Source: JANYJA01 sp038229055 | Lineage (GTDB): Bacteria; Acidobacteriota; Terriglobia; Bryobacterales; Bryobacteraceae | Assembly: GCA_038229055.1 (NCBI GenBank) | Contig: JBBROU010000133.1 | Location: 1 to 12,501, forward strand | Length of the DNA: 12,501 nucleotides | Direction of reading: 5' to 3' | Shown: one piece after another, positions 6,449 through 12,501 of the stretch | Layout of the letters: every line of letters starts with the position of its first letter | How positions within the stretch are numbered: position 1 is the first letter of the stretch | Translations under genes and position numbers: made by a program | Notes under the pieces: generated by a model | Told to the model about the DNA's origin: nothing | Database searches by the model: none | Seen by the model: only the letters and a program-made list of their open reading frames with translations

Positions 6449-8176
6449 ATGCCCAATCAATCATCGCTGGATCGTCCGACCGAAGCCCAGACTGTGTCTG
6501 AACAACCCGACAGCGCGTCGGACACCTCTTTCGGCGATCTCCTCAACGAATTCGAACAGTCGCATCCCAAGAAAACCGACGGTGGCGGCGAGGGCAGAGA
6601 AGCGACGGTGATCGCGGTTTCGGGAGATTCGATTTTTCTCGATATCGGGATGAAGACCGAAGGCATTATTCCAGCCGATGCGGTGCGCGATGCGAGCGGC
6701 ACGGTGGAAATGAAAGCCGGAGACAAGATGCGCGTCGCGATTACGGGGCGCGATCCAGAAGGATATTACCGGCTATCGCTGATCAAGGTGGACCGCCCGA
6801 AAGATTGGACTTCGCTCGAACAGGCCATGGAAGCGAAGCGCGAGATTGCGGGCACCGTAACCGGCGTTGTGAAAGGCGGTCTGACCGTTGACATCGGCGT
6901 GCGCGCATTCATGCCGGCATCGCGCAGCGGAGCGAAGGACGCCGCCGAGATGCAGAAACTCGTGGGCCAGGAAATTTCCTGCAAGATCATCAAGGTAGAT
7001 GCGGCGGATGAAGACGTAGTGGTGGATCGCCGCGTGGTGCTCGAAGAGCAGGAAGCGTCGGCAAAGGAGAAGCTGTTCACCGAACTGCACGGAGGCATGG
7101 TGGTCAACGGCACCGTGCGCAGCCTGATGGACTACGGCGCATTCATCGACATCGGCGGTGTGGATGGGATGCTGCACGTCGCGGAGATTTCATGGGGCCG
7201 CGTGAATAAGCCGGCGGACGTGCTTGCGGTGGGGCAGAAGGTCGACGTTCAGATTCTGAAGGTGGATCCCAAGAAGCGGCGGATCTCGCTCGGGATGAAG
7301 CAATTGCAGCCAGACCCGTGGTCGCTGGCGGCGGAGAAGTTTACGGCGGGCGATCGTGTGAAGGGCACGGTTTCGCGAGTGACCGATTTCGGAGCATTCG
7401 TGGAACTGATGCCGGGGCTCGACGGGCTCATTCACTTGTCGGAGATGTCGTGGTCGAAGAAGATCCGTAAGCCGAGCGATGTGTTGAAGCCGGGGGATCT
7501 GGTGGAAGTGGTGGTGCTTGGCGTGAATCCGGCCGACAAGCGAATTTCGCTCGGTCTGAAGCAGGCGCTGGGCGATCCGTGGCAGGACGCGGAGACGCGC
7601 TTTGCAGCGGGCTCCATCGTCGAAGGCAAAGTGACGAGCCTGACAAAATTCGGAGCGTTCGTGCAGGTGGCGGAAGACATCGAAGGCATGATCCACGTGG
7701 GCGATCTGGTGGCGGAGAAGCGCATCAATCATCCGCAAGACGTGGTGAAAGTGGGGCAGGACGTGCGCGCGGTGGTGCTGGAGATGGATCGCGCGAAGCG
7801 GAGACTGCGGCTGGGGATGAAGCAATTGCAGCCCACGTCGGTGGACGAATACATTGCCGAACACAAGGAAGGCGATGTGGTGACGGGGCGCGTGGCCGAC
7901 GTGAAGAGCGGCGGCAAAGCGACGGTGGAGCTGGGCGAGGGCATTCGCGTTTCCTGCAATGTCGGCGGGGATGTGCGGCCGGATAAGCAGAATAAAGACG
8001 CGAAGACGGATGTCTCGGCGTTAAGTTCGATGCTGGCCAGTAAGTGGAAGCTGGGGCAAGGCGCGGAGTCGGGACCGGCGCGGCGGGAGCCGGCGCGTGC
8101 CGGTGAGGTGCGCAGTTTCCGGATTACCCGATTGGATGCTGAAAAGAAGCGGATCGAGCTGGAGATCGCGAGCTAA
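6449..8176 (+). CDS. rpsA: Ribosomal protein S1 (six S1 RNA-binding domains)
   Basis: A 575-residue protein, close to the length of E. coli S1 (557). After an acidic, low-complexity leader (1-48) come six OB-fold S1 domains, roughly 49-114, 132-200, 215-285, 299-371, 386-457 and 474-575. Domains 3-5 are canonical, with GTVRSLMDYGAFIDI, GTVSRVTDFGAFVEL and GKVTSLTKFGAFVQV followed by DGLIHLSEMSW-type strands and RISLGMKQL ends. Domain 2 (KGGLTVDIGVRAFMPAS) matches ribosome-anchoring domain 2 of S1. Domain 6 is unusual: about 45 extra residues (505-550) interrupt it. S1 binds the 30S subunit and mRNA leaders and helps initiation on weak ribosome binding sites. The ATG at 6449 is chosen because it has an AAGAG eight bases upstream and the S1-like leader starts there. 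A paralogue of the main rpsA cannot be excluded. It heads a tight gene cluster. Confidence 0.85.
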   Translation: MPNQSSLDRPTEAQTVSEQPDSASDTSFGDLLNEFEQSHPKKTDGGGEGREATVIAVSGDSIFLDIGMKTEGIIPADAVRDASGTVEMKAGDKMRVAITGRDPEGYYRLSLIKVDRPKDWTSLEQAMEAKREIAGTVTGVVKGGLTVDIGVRAFMPASRSGAKDAAEMQKLVGQEISCKIIKVDAADEDVVVDRRVVLEEQEASAKEKLFTELHGGMVVNGTVRSLMDYGAFIDIGGVDGMLHVAEISWGRVNKPADVLAVGQKVDVQILKVDPKKRRISLGMKQLQPDPWSLAAEKFTAGDRVKGTVSRVTDFGAFVELMPGLDGLIHLSEMSWSKKIRKPSDVLKPGDLVEVVVLGVNPADKRISLGLKQALGDPWQDAETRFAAGSIVEGKVTSLTKFGAFVQVAEDIEGMIHVGDLVAEKRINHPQDVVKVGQDVRAVVLEMDRAKRRLRLGMKQLQPTSVDEYIAEHKEGDVVTGRVADVKSGGKATVELGEGIRVSCNVGGDVRPDKQNKDAKTDVSALSSMLASKWKLGQGAESGPARREPARAGEVRSFRITRLDAEKKRIELEIAS

Positions 8177-8189
8177 CTAATTGGCGTTC

Positions 8190-9044
8190 ATGAGACACGC
8201 CCTTGCATTCGCCGCGTTGGTGACGGCGGTGTTCGCGAGTGTCGCGGCGCAGCCAGCTAGCGATTCGTTCCAGTTTGTGATTCTGGGAGACCGGACGGGC
8301 GAAGCGCAGCCGGGGGTCTACGAGCGCGTCTGGAAGGAAACGGCGGCGGATAATCCGGCATTCGTGATTTCGGTCGGCGATACGATTCAGGGGCAGCACG
8401 ATTCGAGCGCTGAGGCGGAATGGCGGCAGGTCGAGCGCATTTTGTCGCCTTACCGCAAGATCGCCTTCTATCTGACACCGGGGAATCACGACATCTGGTC
8501 GGAAGATTCCGAGGCGCTGTTTTGGAAGCACGCGCGCCGCGCGCCGCACTACAGCTTCGATTACGGGCCGGCGCATTTCACGATTCTGGATAATAGCCGG
8601 ACGGACCAGTTCTCCGATGCAGAAATGACATTCCTGGAATCCGATCTGCGCGCGCATGCCGGGCAGCGAATAAAGTTTGTAATCTCTCACCGGCCATCGT
8701 GGATTCTGAACGTGTATTTGGGAATTCCGAGTTTTGAGATACAGCGGCTGGCGAAAAAATTCGGTGTGCAATACGTGATATCGGGGCACGTACATCAGAT
8801 GATTCGGGCCGAGATGGATGGAGTGGAGTATCTGTCGATGCCGAGCGCGGGCGGGCATTTGCGCGGGACGAAGCAGTATGAGGACGGGTGGTTCTTCGCG
8901 CATACAGAAGTGGACGTGCGCGGAGCGGATGTCCGGATGCGAGTGAAAGAGGCGGGTGCGCCATACGGGCGCGGACGCGTCACATCGCCGCGGGATTGGG
9001 GCAAGTCGGGTTTGGCTGCGCGCGCGGCGAGCGCGGGCGGGTGA
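8190..9044 (+). CDS. Secreted calcineurin-like metallophosphoesterase
   Basis: A 284-residue protein with an N-terminal signal peptide (residues 1-21, hydrophobic core then AAQPA), so it acts in the periplasm or outside. Metallophosphatase motifs occur in order: GDRTG (33-37), VGD (62-64), GNHD (98-101), SHRP (His167) and GHVH (199-202). In the first motif the usual DxH reads DRT, so one metal ligand is altered; this variant recurs in GDRTG-type phosphoesterases. The substrate is unknown; its place in a heptose/lipopolysaccharide cluster suggests an envelope phosphate ester, but that is inference. The ATG at 8190 is preferred over a TTG at 8181 because it gives a clean signal peptide. It begins 13 bases after S1 and has no clear ribosome binding site. 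Its stop overlaps the next start (TGATG). Confidence 0.88.
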   Translation: MRHALAFAALVTAVFASVAAQPASDSFQFVILGDRTGEAQPGVYERVWKETAADNPAFVISVGDTIQGQHDSSAEAEWRQVERILSPYRKIAFYLTPGNHDIWSEDSEALFWKHARRAPHYSFDYGPAHFTILDNSRTDQFSDAEMTFLESDLRAHAGQRIKFVISHRPSWILNVYLGIPSFEIQRLAKKFGVQYVISGHVHQMIRAEMDGVEYLSMPSAGGHLRGTKQYEDGWFFAHTEVDVRGADVRMRVKEAGAPYGRGRVTSPRDWGKSGLAARAASAGG

Positions 9045-10054
9045 TGCGTGTTCTGGTTCGCGCAACGAACTGGGTCGGCGATGCTGTAATGTCGCTGCCG
9101 GCGGTGCGAGCCGTGGCTGGTGCGTTTCCGGGGGCAGAGATTGTAGTCCTCGCGAGACCCTGGGTGGCAGATCTGTATGCGCGCGAGACGGCGATTTCAC
9201 GGGTCATTCCGTATGCGCCGCGGAGCATCGGCGAAAAACTCAGCGCCGGTTGGAAGTTGCGCGACAAGCATTTCGACTGCGCGGTCATTTTTCAAAACGC
9301 CTTTGAAGCGGCAATGGTAGCTCGGCTGGCCGGGATTCCGAGGCGCATCGGATACTCACGCGATGGGCGCGGGTGGCTACTGACGGAAGCGATCTCCGTA
9401 CCGAAGAAGGGCGAGATTCCGGCGCATGAACGCTTTTACTATTTAGAGCTGCTTCGGCGCGCGAGGTTGATCGCGAAATTGCCATCGGAAGCGGAGCCGA
9501 TTCGTTTGGAGGGCATCGCGGACGCGTCTGCAGCCGGGCATGGGCTGTTTGCGGCACGCGGAGTTCAGGGACCGGTTGTCGGCGTGAATCCAGGCGCGGC
9601 GTATGGCAATGCGAAGCGCTGGCTGCCCGAACGATTCGCGGAGGCGGCGTCGCGCGTGGCGGCTGAGTTGGACGCCGAAGTGTCGCTCTTCGGATCGGCA
9701 GGCGAGCGCGCCTTGTGCGAGCAAGTTTCGAGCATGGTGACGCGGCCTGTGCACAATTTTGCAGGGCAGACGACGCTGCGCCAATTCATCGATATGACGG
9801 CGGCGTGCCGAGTAGTGCTGACTAACGATTCCGGCGCGATGCACATTGCGAGTGCGCTCAATGTGCCTACCGTCACGGTGTTCGGAGCGACGAACGACAT
9901 CACGACGGGGCCGACGGGAGCGAGGGCGCGCGTAATTCGCGAGCACGTCGAGTGCAGCCCGTGTATGCTGCGCGAGTGCCCGATCGACCATCGCTGCATG
10001 ACGCGCGTGCCGGCGGAGCGTGTAGTGGAAGCGGCGTTGGATCTGGTGAAATAG
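9044..10054 (+). CDS. waaF: Lipopolysaccharide heptosyltransferase II
   Basis: A 336-residue glycosyltransferase family 9 protein. It opens with MRVLVRATNWVGDAVMSLPA, where Asp13 corresponds to the catalytic base of heptosyltransferases. The second Rossmann domain shows NPGAAYGNAKRWLPERFAE and the nucleotide-sugar site VVLTNDSGAMHIASALNVP followed by VFGATN. The cysteine-rich tail CSPCMLRECPIDHRCM is typical of the waaF branch and helps separate it from waaC. The enzyme adds the second L,D-heptose from ADP-heptose to the inner core of lipopolysaccharide on the cytoplasmic face of the inner membrane. The frame is open upstream to 8888, but the ATG at 9044 matches the family N-terminus exactly and overlaps the preceding stop by one base, indicating translational coupling. 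Confidence 0.92.
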   Translation: MRVLVRATNWVGDAVMSLPAVRAVAGAFPGAEIVVLARPWVADLYARETAISRVIPYAPRSIGEKLSAGWKLRDKHFDCAVIFQNAFEAAMVARLAGIPRRIGYSRDGRGWLLTEAISVPKKGEIPAHERFYYLELLRRARLIAKLPSEAEPIRLEGIADASAAGHGLFAARGVQGPVVGVNPGAAYGNAKRWLPERFAEAASRVAAELDAEVSLFGSAGERALCEQVSSMVTRPVHNFAGQTTLRQFIDMTAACRVVLTNDSGAMHIASALNVPTVTVFGATNDITTGPTGARARVIREHVECSPCMLRECPIDHRCMTRVPAERVVEAALDLVK

Positions 10055-10060
10055 GGCTGA

Positions 10061-10432
10061 GTGGACACGCGAGAGAAGATCGTCAGTGCGGAGCTGGCTC
10101 CTGCTTTGATCGGCGACCGAAGAGTCATCGCCGTGACGGGGTATTTCGATGTGCTGCAGGCGGGGCTGATGCAGGCGCTTCGGGCGATTTCGAAAGCCTC
10201 GGCGATCGTGGTTGCGGTGGTGCTGGATCCTCCCAATCCGCTGCTTGCGGCCCGCGCGCGCGCCGAGTTGGCGGCGGGTTTAGAAGTGATAGACTACGTT
10301 GTGCCCGTGGCTGACGATGCGACCGAGTTGCTTCGCGTGCTCAAACCGTTCGAGGCGATCCACGAAGAACAGGCGGACGAGCGTCGCACGGCAAAGTTGA
10401 TCCAGCATGTCCAGCGGAAGTATAAAAGCTAG
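10061..10432 (+). CDS. Small nucleotidyltransferase-fold protein resembling the ADP-heptose synthase C-domain, catalytic motif lost
   Basis: A 123-residue protein starting with GTG, with AGGG four bases upstream, six bases after waaF. Residues 21-40 (RVIAVTGYFDVLQAGLMQAL) resemble the opening of RfaE2/HldE-C cytidylyltransferases, whose pattern is NGCFDxLHAGHxxxL; Phe29 and Asp30 are kept, but the catalytic HxGH reads QAGL (33-36). The following strand (IVVAVVLDPPNP) and the segment LEVIDYVVPVADD (74-86) fit the same fold (family: A-V-D-W-V-V-P-F-x-E-D). The C-terminus is charged (ADERRTAKLIQHVQRK). Active members make ADP-heptose from heptose-1-phosphate and ATP; without the two histidines this protein probably cannot. 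It sits between the two heptosyltransferase genes, so a regulatory or scaffolding role in heptose transfer is plausible. The fold assignment comes from motif comparison by eye. Confidence 0.7.
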   Translation: MDTREKIVSAELAPALIGDRRVIAVTGYFDVLQAGLMQALRAISKASAIVVAVVLDPPNPLLAARARAELAAGLEVIDYVVPVADDATELLRVLKPFEAIHEEQADERRTAKLIQHVQRKYKS

Positions 10433-11381
10433 CGGCATCCTGGTGGTAAGGCTAGGCGCCATGGGCGATGTGATTCATGCGTTGCCGGCGGTGGCCTCGC
10501 TGAAGCATAGCTTCCCCTCGGCGGACGTGACCTGGATTGTGGAACCGCGTTGGGCGCCGCTGCTGGCCGGGAATCCGTTCGTCGACAATGTGATTGCTTT
10601 TGATCGGAGGCGGCCGGGGTCGTGGCGTTCAGCGCGCGCGGCACTGCGCCTCCGAGGGTACTCGATAGCGGTGGATTTTCAGGGCTTGATTAAATCCGCG
10701 CTGACGGCTTCGCTGGGCCGGCCGGAACGGATTTTCGGATTTCATCAATCGCAAGTGAGAGAGAGGCCGGCAGCGCTGTTCTATTCGAATCGGGTAGAGA
10801 GCGCGTCGATCCATGTGGTGGATCGCAATTTGGATTTAGCGGCGGCGACTGGGGCGACGAATCTGTTGAAGGCGTTCCCGATTCCCGAAGGCACGGCTGA
10901 AGGCGAGTTGCCGGAGGGCGATTTTGTGCTGGCGAGCCCGCTGGCGGGGTGGAAGCGCAAGCAATGGCCGCTAGAAAATTATGCGGAGCTGGCGCGACGT
11001 TTGCGGAAGGACTGCGGGGCGGCGCTGGTCTTGAACGGACCGCTGGAATCGCGAGAGTTGCTGGCATCGGTTCCGGCAGTGCATGTAAATACGGGCGGCC
11101 TTGCGGGTTTGATTTATGCGACGAGGTGCGCGACGGCGGTGATTGGCGTCGATAGCGGCCCGATGCATCTTGCGGCAGCGCTGGGCAAGCCGGGAGTTGC
11201 TATTTTTGGCCCGACCGACCCGGCGCGCAACGGGCCGTATGGCGGCACGCTGACAGTGCTGCGACCGGCTGGCGCGGCGACCACTTACAAGCGGCGCAAT
11301 GCGACCGACTCAAGCATGTTGGCCATCTCGGCCGAGATGGTGATAGCGGCGTTGCGCGCAGTGACGGTCTGTCCGGCGTGA
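10407..11381 (+). CDS. waaC: Lipopolysaccharide heptosyltransferase I-like glycosyltransferase
   Basis: A 324-residue glycosyltransferase family 9 protein. The N-terminal motif ILVVRLGAMGDVIHALPAV (11-29) is characteristic of waaC, with Asp21 as predicted catalytic base. The acceptor-side motif VDFQGLIKSAL follows. The C-terminal Rossmann domain has SPLAGWKRKQWPLENYAEL and VIGVDSGPMHLAAALGKP with IFGPTDPARNGPYG. The enzyme should add the first L,D-heptose from ADP-heptose to Kdo of the inner core, before the waaF product acts. Its ATG lies 26 bases inside the preceding small gene, and its stop overlaps the next GTG (GTGA), so it is embedded in the cluster. The assignment to waaC rather than another GT9 member rests on the RLGAMGDVIHALP motif and the waaF neighbour. 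Confidence 0.88.
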   Translation: MSSGSIKASGILVVRLGAMGDVIHALPAVASLKHSFPSADVTWIVEPRWAPLLAGNPFVDNVIAFDRRRPGSWRSARAALRLRGYSIAVDFQGLIKSALTASLGRPERIFGFHQSQVRERPAALFYSNRVESASIHVVDRNLDLAAATGATNLLKAFPIPEGTAEGELPEGDFVLASPLAGWKRKQWPLENYAELARRLRKDCGAALVLNGPLESRELLASVPAVHVNTGGLAGLIYATRCATAVIGVDSGPMHLAAALGKPGVAIFGPTDPARNGPYGGTLTVLRPAGAATTYKRRNATDSSMLAISAEMVIAALRAVTVCPA

Positions 11382-11944
11382 CTCGGCGGTACTGGTTTCC
11401 GAAGCCTTACGCGGATCGGGTTGCGAAGCTGCGCGTGCCGTTCGGATTCCTGCTGCTCGCGGCGTTCGCATGGTTTGCACGGCCGACCGTCAAGTCAGTA
11501 ATGGTGGGCTTGCCGATCGCTTTCCTGGGCTTGGCGTTGCGCGCATGGGCGGCGGGCCACTTGGCAAAGAATCGCGACTTGGCGACTTCAGGGCCATACG
11601 CGTACACGCGCAATCCGCTATATATCGGAACGCTGGTGGTGGCGTTTGGATTTGTGGTGGCGGCGCGGAGTTGGGCGCTTGCGCTTTTGTTCGCGTTGGT
11701 TTTCTTTCTGGTCTATCTTCCGGTAATTGAACTCGAGGAGCAGCATTTGCGGACCATTTTTCCGAGCTACGCGGAGTACGCGGGCCGGGTGCCCGCACTG
11801 TGGCCGCGCATGTCCCGGCGCCAAGCGGAAGCTGCGCAATTTCAGGGCGGTCTCTATTGGAAAAATCAGGAATACCAGGCGCTGGCCGGGATGATGCTGG
11901 CCGCTGCGCTGCTGGTCTGGCGAGTGATGTCGCAGAGTTATTGA
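11378..11944 (+). CDS. Isoprenylcysteine carboxyl methyltransferase-like membrane protein
   Basis: A 188-residue integral membrane protein starting at a GTG that overlaps the waaC stop by four bases. Membrane segments lie near 20-36, 40-58, 83-97 and 99-117, with an extra C-terminal one at 168-183. The signature GPYAYTRNPLYIG (72-84) matches the S-adenosylmethionine-binding RxPxYxG motif of the ICMT/phospholipid methyltransferase superfamily, and ELEEQHLRTIFPSYAEYAGRVP (118-139; in parts ELEEQHL, FPSYAEYAGRVP) is the conserved second motif. Bacterial members methylate lipids or small molecules rather than prenylated proteins; the substrate is unknown. The tail after residue 145 with an added hydrophobic segment is longer than the minimal family. 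Its last seven bases overlap the convergent DUF4276 reading frame. Confidence 0.85.
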   Translation: MTRRYWFPKPYADRVAKLRVPFGFLLLAAFAWFARPTVKSVMVGLPIAFLGLALRAWAAGHLAKNRDLATSGPYAYTRNPLYIGTLVVAFGFVVAARSWALALLFALVFFLVYLPVIELEEQHLRTIFPSYAEYAGRVPALWPRMSRRQAEAAQFQGGLYWKNQEYQALAGMMLAAALLVWRVMSQSY

Positions 11945-12364
11945 TGAGCCTTCGCTAACGCTTCAAGCTTTCTTATCCACTGATCAAAGTGGCCGCATTC
12001 GGTGCGAATCTTCGTGAGACCGATTGAAAGAATTCCGAGAACGCCGAGCAAAGGCTTCTCATATCCAGGGACGAGCGCGGCGATTCGTTTAGAGGGAGCG
12101 GTGGCAGGTGAATCGTTTATCTCTTCCGGGCTCTTAAATCGATCGCGGACTGTCTGAAATTGAGACGCGAGTTGCGGCCGACCGATACCTTGACTGAATG
12201 CCGCGCAATCGCTGAAGAGCAGACCTTCGAACTCATGCATCAAAACAAAAGGGACGAAGCGACTCGGACTGAACTTGGCGTCCAGTTCACTTACCAAGTC
12301 AGCTTCGAGTGCCGCTTCCACGTGCGCGGCTTTCGCAGATGAATCGCCGCGGGCCGTTTGTCGG
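11938..12364 (-). pseudogene. DUF4276 family protein, 5' part removed by an insertion sequence
   Basis: About 140 residues match the C-terminal two thirds of DUF4276 proteins (about 210-230 residues when complete). Recognisable blocks are FVPFVLMHEFEGLLFSDC, IGRPQLASQF, NDSPATAPSKRI, PGYEKPLLGVLGILSIGL and IRTECGHFDQWI, ending at the TAA at 11940-11938. The N-terminal part, which in the family carries a Toprim-like LVEGxTE motif, is absent. The open frame runs on to a TTG at 12375, but residues upstream of about 12360 are encoded by the end of an IS256-like element, so that start is an artefact. In other genomes DUF4276 genes often follow an AAA-type ATPase gene and have been suspected of defence or nucleic-acid roles; nothing here confirms it. 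The 3' end overlaps the convergent methyltransferase by seven bases. Confidence 0.72.
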
Positions 12365-12501
12365 GGTAGTGTCAATAGTTTTGTGTAAACTCGGCTCTTT
12401 TCCTTTTCATTAGGAAGGTTTTGACTTTAAGCTGCGCGCGCCTGCTCAATGCGGTCGGGCCAGCGGATTGTGAACTGCCGAAGCGCCTCGCGCCAGCCCT
12501 G
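12365..12501 (-). mobile_element. End of an IS256-like insertion sequence (partial, continues past right edge)
   Basis: From about 12365 the sequence GGTAGTGTCAATAGTTTTGT resembles the terminal inverted repeat of IS256-family elements (on the minus strand, ACACAAAACTATTGACAC). It is followed by about 50 bases of noncoding AT-richer DNA and then the transposase 3' end. The outer boundary is approximate because the other end and the target duplication are outside the window. Confidence 0.6.
12427..12501 (-). CDS. IS256-family (mutator-type) transposase, C-terminal fragment
   Basis: Twenty-four codons and a TAA at 12429-12427, read from the right edge, give QGWREALRQFTIRWPDRIEQ plus ARAA. The pattern W-x-x-A-L-x-Q-F-x-I-x-x-x-D-R is the usual C-terminus of mutator/IS256 transposases. 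The rest of the gene lies outside the window, so whether the element is intact cannot be judged. It is transcribed toward the DUF4276 remnant. Confidence 0.6.
   Translation of the reverse strand, partial: QGWREALRQFTIRWPDRIEQARAA

Noticed and set aside
7298..7840. Two copies of a roughly 20-base repeat (ATGAAGCAATTGCAGCC core) at about 7298 and 7819
   Set aside because: Both encode the same GMKQLQP end of S1 domains 3 and 5, so they are explained by domain duplication.
7190..7864. Minus-strand open frame of 224 codons
   Set aside because: Antisense to repeated S1 domains; its apparent repeats mirror the S1 repeats.
8124..9200. Minus-strand open frame of 358 codons
   Set aside because: Antisense to the phosphoesterase and the start of waaF; Arg/His/Pro-rich shadow composition.

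Overview
The window looks like a chromosomal segment of a high-GC Gram-negative bacterium, most likely an Acidobacteriota of the Solibacter/Bryobacter type. The main pointer is a remnant of the C-terminal domain known as TIGR03437, which is strongly expanded in that lineage. Heptosyltransferase genes imply an outer membrane with a heptose-containing core. The lineage is inferred from content; no marker gene was compared.

Layout. (1) Positions 1-3666, minus strand: the first 18 codons of a small membrane or secreted protein running off the left edge, a Tat-exported aldo/keto reductase, and a histidine kinase / sigma54-dependent NtrC-type regulator pair whose reading frames overlap by four bases. 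(2) Positions about 3740-5419: a stretch of decayed genes. It holds a C-terminal TIGR03437 remnant, a toxin-antitoxin remnant (PIN-domain start fused to a ParD-like antitoxin whose expected ATG reads ATA), and an acyltransferase-3 pseudogene with two in-frame stops and several frameshifts. (3) An intact phytanoyl-CoA dioxygenase-family gene (minus), divergent from (4) a compact six-gene plus-strand cluster, 6449-11944: ribosomal protein S1, a secreted calcineurin-like phosphoesterase, heptosyltransferase II (waaF type), a small nucleotidyltransferase-fold protein that seems to have lost its catalytic HxGH motif, heptosyltransferase I (waaC type), and an isoprenylcysteine-methyltransferase-like membrane methyltransferase. 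Gaps are 13 bases or less and four of the five junctions are within 6 bases or overlap, so they are probably co-transcribed. (5) Right edge, minus strand: a DUF4276 gene that has lost its 5' part, abutting the end of an IS256-like insertion sequence whose transposase C-terminus is the last feature.

Working picture. The plus-strand cluster couples a translation protein to inner-core lipopolysaccharide assembly. The small protein between the two heptosyltransferases resembles the cytidylyltransferase half of ADP-heptose synthase (HldE/RfaE2) but has QAGL where HAGH is expected, so it may be a pseudoenzyme or regulator of heptose supply. The two-component pair could control sigma54-dependent promoters, but I see no clear -24/-12 element in the window and its targets are unknown. 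I found no tRNA, rRNA, CRISPR array or convincing intrinsic terminator.
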